Source of the DNA: Desulfobacterales bacterium
GTDB lineage: Bacteria; Desulfobacterota; Desulfobacteria; Desulfobacterales; JAHIVH01
NCBI GenBank assembly: GCA_020056645.1
Contig: JAGVHJ010000567.1
Coordinates: 1 to 15,246, forward strand
Length of the DNA stretch: 15,246 nt
Direction of reading: 5' to 3'
Position numbers and translations under genes: made by a program. Positions 1 to 8,039 of this stretch are shown piece after piece (position 1 is the stretch's first letter; each line of letters begins with the position of its first letter). The notes beneath the pieces were generated by a model that was given only the letters and a program-made list of their open reading frames with translations, did not search any database and was not told where the DNA came from.

Positions 1-161
1 GCATCGATATAGTTAAAATCAATGCCATTTTTTTTTAATATATCCGTTAAATACCCAACCACCAATGGAATTTGAACCCAGGGACGCTTTTCCATCCACA
101 ACGCATTGGGATTTACTAAGACAAGGTTTGGCCGATTCGAATGTTGTTTAATTGTTTCCAT
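1..161 (-). CDS. N-terminal fragment of a probable B12-binding-domain radical SAM protein (runs off the left edge)
   Basis: An open frame starts with ATG at 161 and continues to the window edge, giving 53 residues. After a short polar leader it reads NLVLVNPNALWMEKRPWVQI and then PLVVGYLTDILKKNGIDFNYID. A hydrophobic strand ending in NP, then an (I/V)PL..GYL segment and a following 'G-hydrophobic-D' strand, is typical of the Rossmann-like cobalamin-binding domain that opens BchE-type radical SAM enzymes. The radical SAM cysteines would lie outside the window, so the family call is inference. GGGAG lies 8 bases before the ATG, and the gene starts 14 bases after the stop of the methyltransferase upstream, so it belongs to the same transcription unit. 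It could instead be another Rossmann-fold protein such as a glycosyltransferase. Confidence 0.6.
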   Translation of the reverse strand, partial: METIKQHSNRPNLVLVNPNALWMEKRPWVQIPLVVGYLTDILKKNGIDFNYID

Positions 162-175
162 CAATAAACTCCCAA

Positions 176-1402
176 TTATGATTGTTGATTGTCCCTGTTA
201 ATAATGTGAAAAAAGTCAGTCTCTTTTCCTTGGGGGAAAAATTCAATAAAATGGCCTCCATTATTCAAATACTCTTTGTTATTATTAATAATTCCTGTTT
301 CAAATTTCTTTTCATTCAGGGGCGCAATCAAACAATAGTCCGGCCTTTCTTCCGCAAGACGCATTCCGCTTTTAATCTCCAAATTGGATCCGGGGAGGAA
401 TAAGCCGATTTTTGTTGGGCTATCGTCAAAAACACAGCAGAGATGTTTGGCTATATCAATATTATTAATAAGAGAAATGCCCACGAAACCTGGCCCATAT
501 AACGAAAATCTCGCCCCAGGTTTGCTGTCGATGAAACGAGAGATCTTTTGAGTTGACTGCTTCAGATGAAGCCGGAGCATATCCATGCTTGAATTGGTGA
601 AAAAATCCGGAGAAGGCGTCTTCAAGGGAACTCCAGAAATAGGACTAAATAAAAGGCCTTTGGATCCTCCGCCATAAGAAAAGCGATACTCCCTGTCCAG
701 TTGAAAACCAAAGCGATTGAATAAGTGTTGACAAGTGGCCGTGGTGAAGTAGTTGACATGTTGTTCGAAAAAATACATGTATTTGCCATAAGTGAACGCA
801 AGATCTGTATCGGGAAACTCAACATAAATAGAGCCATTGTCAGAGCAAATCGTGGCGATTCCTTCAAGCAACCCCTCAATGTCCGCAATGTGTTCTATTG
901 CGTGGCGGATAATAACCAGATCCGCTTTGCCATATGTGTGAAAGAGAGCTGAGGCGGAATTGAAATTGAAATAATCATTTATGACCCTTACGCCTTTTTC
1001 CCGCGCGGTGGCGACACAATTCGCAGACGGTTCTATTCCTAATACATTCTCATAACCATTCTTTAAAAATCGATGGAGAAATGCGCCATCATTCGCGGCG
1101 ATTTCAAAAATAAACGATTCATAGGAAGGAACTTTTTCTATCAGTCTTTCCGTAAGATCATCGAGGTGCGAAGCTGGATAGGAAGAGGTCAGATTGTAAT
1201 TATCGGAATATAATCGAATAGGATCAACAGGATTTGAGATAAAGACAAAATGACAATCACTACAGCCGGTTATGCTTAAAGGAAACGATTCATAGGTTTT
1301 TACCGGTGCGGACACGTATTGTGTTGTTAAGGGAAGATCACCGAAATGATAGATCTCTTCGATTCTCCTTCCACGACATACAGGACAATGATTACGAACC
1401 AT
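176..1402 (-). CDS. SAM-dependent C-methyltransferase, TylCIII/sugar C-methyltransferase type
   Basis: A 408-residue protein with the three-part plan of deoxysugar C-methyltransferases. The N-terminal zinc-binding part has paired cysteines C6/C9 and C47/C50 (CPVC and CSDC). The central SAM-binding domain has motif I EIAANDGAFL at about 100-109 and HAIEHI at 167-172. The family-typical EQHVNYF follows at 213-219. A C-terminal Rossmann-like part contains YGPGFVG near residue 304. Known relatives transfer a methyl group to a carbon next to the keto group of an NDP-4-keto (or 3-keto) hexose. The ATG at 1402 has AAGGA six bases upstream and lies 9 bases after the RmlD-like gene, which fits a ketosugar methylation and reduction pair. 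The actual sugar substrate cannot be read from the sequence. Confidence 0.85.
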   Translation of the reverse strand: MVRNHCPVCRGRRIEEIYHFGDLPLTTQYVSAPVKTYESFPLSITGCSDCHFVFISNPVDPIRLYSDNYNLTSSYPASHLDDLTERLIEKVPSYESFIFEIAANDGAFLHRFLKNGYENVLGIEPSANCVATAREKGVRVINDYFNFNSASALFHTYGKADLVIIRHAIEHIADIEGLLEGIATICSDNGSIYVEFPDTDLAFTYGKYMYFFEQHVNYFTTATCQHLFNRFGFQLDREYRFSYGGGSKGLLFSPISGVPLKTPSPDFFTNSSMDMLRLHLKQSTQKISRFIDSKPGARFSLYGPGFVGISLINNIDIAKHLCCVFDDSPTKIGLFLPGSNLEIKSGMRLAEERPDYCLIAPLNEKKFETGIINNNKEYLNNGGHFIEFFPQGKETDFFHIINRDNQQS

Positions 1403-1411
1403 GCGTTTTCC

Positions 1412-2287
1412 TTATAGATGGAGAGTTTCTTGAAATACCTGGTCGATAACGTGCCATATGCTTCTTGCTTCTATTTTCAATTCATGACGGGTTCGGGTTG
1501 TATCGAGGGTAGTGTGCTTTGGCAATGCGCCTTTGGCCAGAAGAGATGGATCTGCAGAAATAGTGGATACCATTTCAGGAGAAAGACCCAGCCGGCTTAC
1601 AAGATAATATCCCATATCTGCATAAGAAATATCCTTTTCTCCAGACAGGTGGAAAATGCCGGAATATTCGCCCTCAATCAATTTGATCAACGTATTCACC
1701 ACTTGATCCATATGAATCGGTGATAGGACCATATTGAGAAATGGCGTAATCGTTTTGTTTTGTTGTAACGCTTTGATCCATTCGCCCACACGACCCGTTC
1801 CCGGATGCAATACTTTTGTCATTCTCACAATCACTGCGTTTTTCTCTTCCGCCATTAAGTATTTTTCTACCATTGTTTTTTGGAGGCCGTAAACAGAAGT
1901 TGGATTTTGGGGGCGATCCGTGGCCACGCAGGAGTTATTGCCATCAAACACCTGACTTGTTGATAAATATATGATTTTTATCCCTCGATTCTGAAGATGT
2001 TCGATAAGCCTTACCATTCCGTCCACGTTGACCGAATGGCTTAAAACTTGATTGTTTTCACAAGCGGCAAGACCCGTCACGCCCGTACAGAGAACTGCAC
2101 ACTCAACAGCTGCGGGAATACGCCACGGACAAGGATCATCGGTCAAGTCAAGATAAATAGTCGTGTCATTGAATTGTCCATTTCTTCTAGTCGTTGCCAC
2201 AAACGGGTGTTCACTCTTTTTACAGAAAGAGATTAAGCTTTCGCCGATCAGGCTCTCTCTTCCAACAATCAACACCATTGGTTTCAT
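1412..2287 (-). CDS. NAD(P)-dependent sugar reductase, RmlD-like extended SDR
   Basis: A 291-residue short-chain dehydrogenase/reductase of the RmlD (dTDP-4-dehydrorhamnose reductase) type. The N-terminal nucleotide-binding loop is VGRESLIG at 8-15, a variant of GxxGxxG in which the first two glycines are poorly kept. STSQVFDG at 109-116 carries the catalytic Ser/Thr strand, and Y133/K137 in YGLQK form the catalytic YxxxK. The C-terminal part has a typical substrate-loop signature, GIFHLSGEKDISYADMG. Length matches RmlD (about 290-300). The likely job is reduction of a keto group of a nucleotide-activated sugar. The start lies only 3 bases after the stop of the glycosyltransferase and has no clear ribosome binding site, which suggests translational coupling. 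Substrate stereochemistry is unknown; a UDP- or GDP-sugar reductase is equally possible. Confidence 0.82.
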   Translation of the reverse strand: MKPMVLIVGRESLIGESLISFCKKSEHPFVATTRRNGQFNDTTIYLDLTDDPCPWRIPAAVECAVLCTGVTGLAACENNQVLSHSVNVDGMVRLIEHLQNRGIKIIYLSTSQVFDGNNSCVATDRPQNPTSVYGLQKTMVEKYLMAEEKNAVIVRMTKVLHPGTGRVGEWIKALQQNKTITPFLNMVLSPIHMDQVVNTLIKLIEGEYSGIFHLSGEKDISYADMGYYLVSRLGLSPEMVSTISADPSLLAKGALPKHTTLDTTRTRHELKIEARSIWHVIDQVFQETLHL

Positions 2288-2290
2288 ATA

Positions 2291-4492
2291 CTATACCGTT
2301 TTGATGTTTAGGGGATCGGTTGCAATCATTTCTACGATACTTTTTGCGAAACGGCTGTAACTATACGATTGCACTTTTTGGCAGATGTTTGCTGCAATTT
2401 TCGACCGTTCATCCTCATGGTTTAAATAGTAGGTCACTTTATCAGTAATGTCCAAAGGCCCGTCAAAATAGAGGAACTCTGCGCCATTCTCAAATAACCT
2501 TGCCACCGGATCAAAATCGCTTTCGAGGTGCTTCACCAGAATAAATGATCCAGAAGCGGCTGCGTCAATGAATCTGGGATGAAACGTCGATGTCGATATC
2601 GCGTGATAGACAATTTTGGAAGCATTGTTGATGAGATTCAATTCTGTTCCGTTTCTTGCGATCCCGCGGGCGAATCGGCCAAGTCTTGGATTCGTTTCCC
2701 AGCCATGACCATATAACGCTAAATTCACGCCATTTTTTGATAGTGTTTCAAGGGGCATGTGGCGTAAAAATCTGTCTCCGATAAAATGAAATTTATAGGA
2801 GATTTCCTCAATCAATTTCTCCGGTAAATCTTCTATTCCTTCTTTTTCGCAAAACGCTTTAAATAGAATTTCATATTCGTCTGTGTTGGTTGGGTAGGAT
2901 TTCCATGAAATGAATTTTTCTTCAATCATTTCGTAAAAGAGAGATAAAAATCTCAAATGCCTGTTTCCCAAATGTTGGTACTCTTCACACAATTTTTTAA
3001 ATGACTCCTCAGCGGTTTGGGAACAATTCGAAACAAATGAAACATCACACCGATATTTCTCCAATTCACCGAAAGATAATCGTACTGGTTTGTAAATATT
3101 CGTATTTGTGGGGTAATAATTGGAATTATATATTTTTTCTTTTGGATACCCTTCATCCAGCATCCAGGAAAGAGTGTAGGCGTAGGTCGTGACAATACAA
3201 TCAGTTTCTTTTATGCTATTAATCGTTTCAGGAGTTCTGCAATGCTTTAATTTGTCTTGCTGCCAGTTAATAAATGGAATATTTTGAGGAATCTGAAAGG
3301 AAAAATTGGATCGGTTATAACAAATTCCCAAAATGAGATCCGGCTCAAAACGGTTGATCATGTCTAACGAATAGAGATTGGTCAACCGTACATTAGACTT
3401 TTTTTCGATCAGCAACATCGTTTCACATCCGAGCGACCTGAAACCTTCGAGCCAGTCCCGCATGCAATACTGAAGGTAAACCGTAAAGATACTGGTGAGC
3501 CCCAATACCCGAAGAGGCTTTTTCCGTTTAAATATCTCTCGCCATTCATCCGCTGATCGGTTCTGATAGAAATTTTCCACCTGCTTCATTAAAGCAAAAT
3601 ATTCCTGCTCCTTTTCTTTAACGATAGCGTTGACCTTGGCAGGCGCATCTGCTGACATTTCCAGATCAATATGCAATCCAAATGAAGGCAGGAATTGTTT
3701 TTCATTTCTTAAATAAGAGAAAAAAGCTTCATATCCTTCTTTTCCCACGTACCAGAAGAGCCTTTCGGAATCGAACAAGCCATTCCAGGTGTTGATAGCC
3801 ATGTTCGCCTTGAAAATAGACCATGACCATTCCAGGATATATAGGCCGATTTGGGGATAAGGATAGGCGATCTGGGTGATGGCGAACATGGAGAGGACCT
3901 GCGCCCCTCCCCCCAGGCCGTAAAAGCAGACCCCGTTTTCCACCTTGCCGTACTCCACCGAATCGATGGACTGGTAATCGAACCGCCGGGGTGGAAGGCT
4001 GTCAAGATCGATGATTAAAAATCGTCTGTTGTCTGAAAGATGCTGATCGGGAAGAAGTTCTATTTCAAGTCTACGATCCAGGGGCGAGTTAAAAAGCTGC
4101 GCCCCAAGGGCAGGATTTTTTTCAACTATTTCACTGATATTCATGAATAGCTGCTTTTGAAGAAACGGTTTTTCCTGGGGCGGGCATATCACCTCGGATT
4201 CGAGCCATTGGAAGGCTTTTGCAATGCACCGCTCTTTGGCGGAAGCCATGAGTTGATCGATCAGATCGATGCTTGGCTTTTCAGGAAAACCTGTTTTACA
4301 TGCCTTAAACACCCAGTAGGCTTCGACAAACCGCTCCCCGCGAAAAAGAGTGTTGGCCATTGTAACCAATTCCTTGCCAAGCTGATCGGGCTCCACCTCT
4401 TTTTGAACAAACCATGCCATGATCGCCTGGGGAAAATTTCCAGACATCTTTAAAAAATCTTGAACAAATTCATTGTATAAATCCATGCTCAT
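2291..4492 (-). CDS. Large glycosyltransferase with CgeB-like C-terminal region
   Basis: A 733-residue protein. From about 325 onward it has the two Rossmann-like halves of GT-B enzymes: PLRVLGLTSIFTVYLQYCMR starts the first half, and the second contains LALYGHGWE at about 592-600. NLINNASKIVYHAISTSTF and PRFIDAAASGSFILV at about 620-655 resemble the CgeB/Glyco_trans_1_2 donor-binding region, in which 'R..E..A.G.f.l' contacts the nucleotide sugar. The first ~320 residues form a separate domain (helical up to ~150, then an alpha/beta section with FYGLGGGAQ at 191-199) that I cannot assign. No signal peptide or membrane segment is visible, so it is probably a cytoplasmic transferase adding sugar to a surface-glycan acceptor. 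I start at ATG 4492; TTG 4495 and ATG 4486 are alternatives and none has a strong ribosome binding site. The stop is TAG. The sequence becomes much more AT-rich downstream of about 3700. Confidence 0.78.
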   Translation of the reverse strand: MSMDLYNEFVQDFLKMSGNFPQAIMAWFVQKEVEPDQLGKELVTMANTLFRGERFVEAYWVFKACKTGFPEKPSIDLIDQLMASAKERCIAKAFQWLESEVICPPQEKPFLQKQLFMNISEIVEKNPALGAQLFNSPLDRRLEIELLPDQHLSDNRRFLIIDLDSLPPRRFDYQSIDSVEYGKVENGVCFYGLGGGAQVLSMFAITQIAYPYPQIGLYILEWSWSIFKANMAINTWNGLFDSERLFWYVGKEGYEAFFSYLRNEKQFLPSFGLHIDLEMSADAPAKVNAIVKEKEQEYFALMKQVENFYQNRSADEWREIFKRKKPLRVLGLTSIFTVYLQYCMRDWLEGFRSLGCETMLLIEKKSNVRLTNLYSLDMINRFEPDLILGICYNRSNFSFQIPQNIPFINWQQDKLKHCRTPETINSIKETDCIVTTYAYTLSWMLDEGYPKEKIYNSNYYPTNTNIYKPVRLSFGELEKYRCDVSFVSNCSQTAEESFKKLCEEYQHLGNRHLRFLSLFYEMIEEKFISWKSYPTNTDEYEILFKAFCEKEGIEDLPEKLIEEISYKFHFIGDRFLRHMPLETLSKNGVNLALYGHGWETNPRLGRFARGIARNGTELNLINNASKIVYHAISTSTFHPRFIDAAASGSFILVKHLESDFDPVARLFENGAEFLYFDGPLDITDKVTYYLNHEDERSKIAANICQKVQSYSYSRFAKSIVEMIATDPLNIKTV

Positions 4493-4529
4493 CAACCGTG
4501 CTTTTTATAGGTTTATCGAATCCCTCTTC

Positions 4530-5600
4530 TCACACAAACATGCTGTGCCCTTTATCCACATTCAAATACTCAAGCACCAGCCGGTTCTTCTGATTGGCCA
4601 CGCAGTGATGGCGGCACTCTTTTTTGGGGTTGATGCGAAAAAATTTGGACTTGTCGTTCAGCCAAAACTCTTTAAATCCGCTATTCTTGATGGAACCGAT
4701 CAGCCCTTCCTCCAGATTATAGGCCTTATCCTGGCACGAATAGATATTCAGGTCTGCGCCGATCACCGGAAGAATCTGAAGATAGGGGCACCAGGAGTAC
4801 TCTTTTTCAAACTTCTCGTCCAGGAGATGATAGGCGTCGTAGATCTCGAAGAAATCGCTTTTAAAGGCTTCCTTGGCCTTCGCCATCTGCTCTTTGACAC
4901 TGTTGAAAAAGGGCTCATGATAATGGTTGTTCTTCCGGCCATCGTTAAAAAGAATGCAGGGTGAGATCTTCACGCTGTTGACACCGGAATCAAAGAGGAT
5001 CTTGATGAGATCAAATTGGTGGGATGCATTCTTCTCATCAACAATGATACTCACGCCTAGATAACACTTTCCGCTTTGTTTCTTAAACGCTTCGATATTG
5101 CCAATGACCTTTCTAAACTCTCCCTCTTTCACTCCCCTGTAGGCCCCATAGCTTTGGTCATCCCAACCGTCCATGGAGATCCGGACCCACGCACCGCGTT
5201 TGGCGAAGATCTCCGCCACTTCTCCGGTTAATCGGGACCCATTGGTGAGGGAAGCGAATGCAATTTGATTCTCCGCAAGGAACGTGGCTGTTTCGGCCAG
5301 ATAGGGATAGCAGAAAGGATCGCCGCCGCCGCTGAAGGTGACCGCTTTAACGCCCATATTGACAATATCCCTGACAATCTCACGCATCTTTTCCCGTGGG
5401 ATGAAATCCCGAGTGTTCATATCTTTTCCGAGCTGGAGATGGTCTGACCGGTAGGCGCAGTAAAGGCAGTTGTGGTTGCAGAGATTGGTCGGCTTGATCC
5501 GGATATGCACGGGCGGCAGGATGGTGTCCACAGACTCGGGCAGGGAATCGAGCTTTTTCTGATGATGGAATATTTTTAAATTGGTATAGAGAAGTCCCAT
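4530..5600 (-). CDS. Radical SAM/SPASM-type protein
   Basis: A 356-residue radical SAM enzyme. The cluster-binding CxxxCxxC is CNHNCLYC (C41, C45, C48), preceded by the barrel strand HIRIKPTN. The SAM-contacting GGE-like motif is GGGDP at 91-95. The C-terminal part has spaced cysteines in WCPYLQILPVIGADLNIYSC and then CRHHC, the pattern of a SPASM/twitch domain holding auxiliary Fe-S clusters. The reaction is unknown: SPASM proteins modify peptides, proteins or carbohydrates by radical chemistry. No small peptide substrate gene is visible nearby, and the neighbours are sugar genes, so I infer oxidation, dehydration or epimerisation of a sugar or nucleotide-sugar. The start at 5600 lies 6 bases after the methyltransferase stop, with only a weak Shine-Dalgarno (GAG within GAGTGA). 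It shares overall architecture with the protein at 9714-10781. Confidence 0.85.
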   Translation of the reverse strand: MGLLYTNLKIFHHQKKLDSLPESVDTILPPVHIRIKPTNLCNHNCLYCAYRSDHLQLGKDMNTRDFIPREKMREIVRDIVNMGVKAVTFSGGGDPFCYPYLAETATFLAENQIAFASLTNGSRLTGEVAEIFAKRGAWVRISMDGWDDQSYGAYRGVKEGEFRKVIGNIEAFKKQSGKCYLGVSIIVDEKNASHQFDLIKILFDSGVNSVKISPCILFNDGRKNNHYHEPFFNSVKEQMAKAKEAFKSDFFEIYDAYHLLDEKFEKEYSWCPYLQILPVIGADLNIYSCQDKAYNLEEGLIGSIKNSGFKEFWLNDKSKFFRINPKKECRHHCVANQKNRLVLEYLNVDKGHSMFV

Positions 5601-5606
5601 GTTTTT

Positions 5607-6272
5607 TCACTCAAAGTAGATGAATTCATAATCGCCGGAATATCCGAAGTGCTCAAAGAGCCAAATCCACTCCCGGTCAGAGTAAAAGGCGTTGCAAGTT
5701 AAAGCCCAGCACTGCAAATTAAAAAGTTCGGTCTCATTTCGATAAGACTCGACCACGATAAACCCCTTTTTCCCCACCCGTTCGATTTCCGACAAAGCTC
5801 GCTCAAGGTCGAAGATAAAAAGATTATGCAGGGTGGTGAGAGAGATGACCAGATCAAACGTTTTGTCCTTGAAAGGATAGGGGCTCTCCGCCCCATGGTA
5901 AAAGAGATCCGATTTGATTTCCTCCTTGGCGCTTTCAATGGCATGGGCGGATATGTCAAACCCTTTCACTTCCGATGCCGGCAGCAATTTTTTCAGCTCA
6001 TGGAGAAGAAATCCTTTGCCGCACCCCACATCGAGAATTTTCGCGTCGTTGGGAAGTTGGTAGTTCTCGATAAGCTTTTTCGCCACACTCTCCCATCTCC
6101 CGTCATACCGATACCCGCCATAGCCATAGCGTCTATCCCCATCCCAGAAAGCTTTCCCGTATTCGCGGGCGACCTTCATGCAAGAGACCTTGTCATCCAT
6201 CATCCGGTCAATATAGTTTCTGGGGGTACGTGTGTGGAGGGGCGTGACAATATGGAGAAGATTTCCCATCAT
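5607..6272 (-). CDS. Class I SAM-dependent methyltransferase
   Basis: A 221-residue methyltransferase. Motif I is ILDVGCGKGF at 79-88, the acidic motif II loop is GFDIS at 104-108, and FDLVISLTTLHNL at 139-151 is motif IV/post-I. An aromatic, glycine-rich N-terminal stretch (FWDGDRRYGYGGYRYDGRW, about 42-60) is a distinctive lid-like feature. It may O- or N-methylate a sugar or sugar nucleotide in the same pathway; the acceptor is unknown. Tandem ATGs at 6272 and 6269 follow AAAAGG, and the second has the better spacing. The gene begins 9 bases after the transketolase C-subunit stop and ends 6 bases before the radical SAM start, so these genes are probably co-translated. Confidence 0.85.
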   Translation of the reverse strand: MMGNLLHIVTPLHTRTPRNYIDRMMDDKVSCMKVAREYGKAFWDGDRRYGYGGYRYDGRWESVAKKLIENYQLPNDAKILDVGCGKGFLLHELKKLLPASEVKGFDISAHAIESAKEEIKSDLFYHGAESPYPFKDKTFDLVISLTTLHNLFIFDLERALSEIERVGKKGFIVVESYRNETELFNLQCWALTCNAFYSDREWIWLFEHFGYSGDYEFIYFE

Positions 6273-6281
6273 GATCCTTTT

Positions 6282-7211
6282 TTACGCTTCTTTTAATAAA
6301 CTTCTGACGGTTGTAACAAGATGGTCCGTGGTAATCCCATACCGCGCCATGAGGGAAGCCTGGGAGCCATAATCGTCCGGGAAAACGTCCGGGATGCCAA
6401 TCCGGCGGAACCGTTTCGGGGTTTTAAAATCCGTTTCGGCCACAAGCTCGGCCACAGCCCCGCCCAGACCGCCAATGATGGAGTGCTCTTCAATGGTGAC
6501 GATGACCCGTGTCCGGTTCGCCTGATCCAAAATTGCATCCCTATCCAGAGGCTTTACCGTGTGCAAGTGAATAATGGCGGCTTCAATTCCGCTTCCTGAT
6601 AGAATTTTCGCCGCCTCAAGGGCGAGCTTCAGGGTGATTCCGGTTGTGAGGATCAGGGCGTCATCCCCCTTTCTCATAGAAATGGCCTTTCCGATCTGAA
6701 ACGGGTTATTGCCGGAGGTGACGATCGGATCAAACCCTTTTGCCAATCGGATATAAATGGGGCCGCTGTAATCGATTGTCTGGGGCATCAATCGTCTCAT
6801 TTCATCCGCGTCCGCCGGCGCCACGATCGTCATGTTGGGGATGGCTCTCATGACGGCCATATCTTCAAACGCCAGATGAGTGGGCCCAAGAGGCGCGTAT
6901 ACAAGCCCGCCGCCATTTCCGATAAACCGGACATTCACATGATGAAGGCACAAATCCAAGAGAATCTGTTCAAAACCCCTTCTCGTAAAAAAAGGCGCGA
7001 TCGTATTGAGGTATGGAATTTTCCCTTCCATGGCAAGCCCCGCGGCCATGCCGATCACATTTGCTTCGGCGATTCCTTCCATGAAAAAACGATCGGGCAT
7101 TTCCTTTTTGAATTCGTCTAAAACGCCAAATCCCAGGTCCGACCCGATGAAAAGGATTCTTTCATCTGTTTTCGCCAATTCATAAACCGCATTTAAACAG
7201 GCTTTTCTCAT
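6282..7211 (-). CDS. Transketolase, C-terminal subunit (Pyr plus C-terminal domains)
   Basis: A 309-residue protein matching the second half of a transketolase. The Pyr domain holds EGIAEANVIGMAAGLA at 45-60, where E49 sits at the position of the conserved glutamate that activates the thiamine-diphosphate pyrimidine ring. The C-terminal domain begins near 185 and ends with GIPDVFPDDYG and a short helix. It needs the N-terminal subunit encoded immediately upstream: that gene's TGA (7214-7212) directly abuts this ATG at 7211. Together they would form a heterotetrameric enzyme transferring two-carbon units between ketose and aldose phosphates. Placed among heptose genes, it may supply sedoheptulose 7-phosphate (inference). 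A DXP-synthase-like or pathway-specific ketol transfer is an alternative. Confidence 0.9.
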   Translation of the reverse strand: MRKACLNAVYELAKTDERILFIGSDLGFGVLDEFKKEMPDRFFMEGIAEANVIGMAAGLAMEGKIPYLNTIAPFFTRRGFEQILLDLCLHHVNVRFIGNGGGLVYAPLGPTHLAFEDMAVMRAIPNMTIVAPADADEMRRLMPQTIDYSGPIYIRLAKGFDPIVTSGNNPFQIGKAISMRKGDDALILTTGITLKLALEAAKILSGSGIEAAIIHLHTVKPLDRDAILDQANRTRVIVTIEEHSIIGGLGGAVAELVAETDFKTPKRFRRIGIPDVFPDDYGSQASLMARYGITTDHLVTTVRSLLKEA

Positions 7212-8039
7212 TCATTCCCTCGCAAGTTCCTGGTAAAGTGATGTGATTTCACCATCGGACAGATTATTCTTATGATGCCAGTCCAGATTGTTCTCGGCAA
7301 AGGATATGCCTTTGCCCTTTATTGTATGACAGATGATAACGAGTGGTTTGTCCCGATTGAAAGGAACTTCCGATAATACGCCTTCCAATTTTTTCACATC
7401 ATGGCCGTCGACCTCTCTTACCTCAAACCCAAAACTCTTCCATTTATCGGCGTAAGGCTCCAGGTCCATGACATTAAAGGTGGAATCGTAGGACTGGTGC
7501 TTGTTGTAATCAATCATCACGGTCAGGTTCGAAAGGCGATACTTTCCAGCGCACATGGCCGCCTCCCAGATGGAACCCTCATTTGATTCGCCATCGCCGA
7601 TGACGACATAGGTCTTATAATCCAGGTGATCGATTCTCGCTCTCAAGGCGAATCCAATACCGATAGACAACCCATGGCCCAGGCTTCCCGTGGAAGCCTC
7701 AATTCCCGGAACCTTATGATACTCGGGATGGCCTCCCAAAATGCCCCCCGTCTGGCAAAACCGGTAGAGCTCCTCCTCAGGGAAAAAGCCTTTCTCGGCC
7801 AACATCACATATTGAGCGAGGCATCCGTGTCCTTTGCTTAAAATACATCTGTCCCGGCCCTCCCATTTCGGATTTTCAGCATCGAATCTTAAAACAGAAT
7901 CATAGAGGACCCTGAAAATTTCAATCAGAGAGAAGGTTGACCCCACATGCCCTCTTCTGGCCGCTTCAAGAATGGCAACCACTTTTTTTCGTAACTCCTT
8001 CGAGCGTCCGTCGAGAGGAGTATGAGAACGATTATCCAT
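7212..8039 (-). CDS. Transketolase, N-terminal subunit (thiamine-diphosphate PP domain)
   Basis: A 275-residue protein equal to the first domain of a transketolase. Visible features are RGHVGS at 29-34, SKGHG at 68-72, TGSLGHGL at 117-124, and the ThDP/Mg motif from GDGESNEG at 148 to N179 in IDYN. HTIKGKG at 238-244 is typical of the domain's end. It binds the diphosphate of thiamine diphosphate and completes the active site with the downstream C-subunit. AAGGAG sits 7 bases before ATG 8039, one of the clearer ribosome binding sites in the window, and the start overlaps the 3' end of the kinase gene by 8 bases. Split transketolases are common in archaea and in bacterial accessory sugar loci, where they usually duplicate a housekeeping full-length enzyme. 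Confidence 0.9.
   Translation of the reverse strand: MDNRSHTPLDGRSKELRKKVVAILEAARRGHVGSTFSLIEIFRVLYDSVLRFDAENPKWEGRDRCILSKGHGCLAQYVMLAEKGFFPEEELYRFCQTGGILGGHPEYHKVPGIEASTGSLGHGLSIGIGFALRARIDHLDYKTYVVIGDGESNEGSIWEAAMCAGKYRLSNLTVMIDYNKHQSYDSTFNVMDLEPYADKWKSFGFEVREVDGHDVKKLEGVLSEVPFNRDKPLVIICHTIKGKGISFAENNLDWHHKNNLSDGEITSLYQELARE

Noticed and set aside
3709..4005. A 98-codon minus-strand frame inside the glycosyltransferase gene
   Set aside because: It is a shifted frame of the GC-rich stretch; the translation is rich in Ser, Pro and Arg with no recognisable features, while the main frame is coherent throughout.
4493..4495. TTG 4495 as the start of the glycosyltransferase
   Set aside because: It adds only one residue before an ATG and neither has a ribosome binding site; the ATG at 4492 is the simpler choice.
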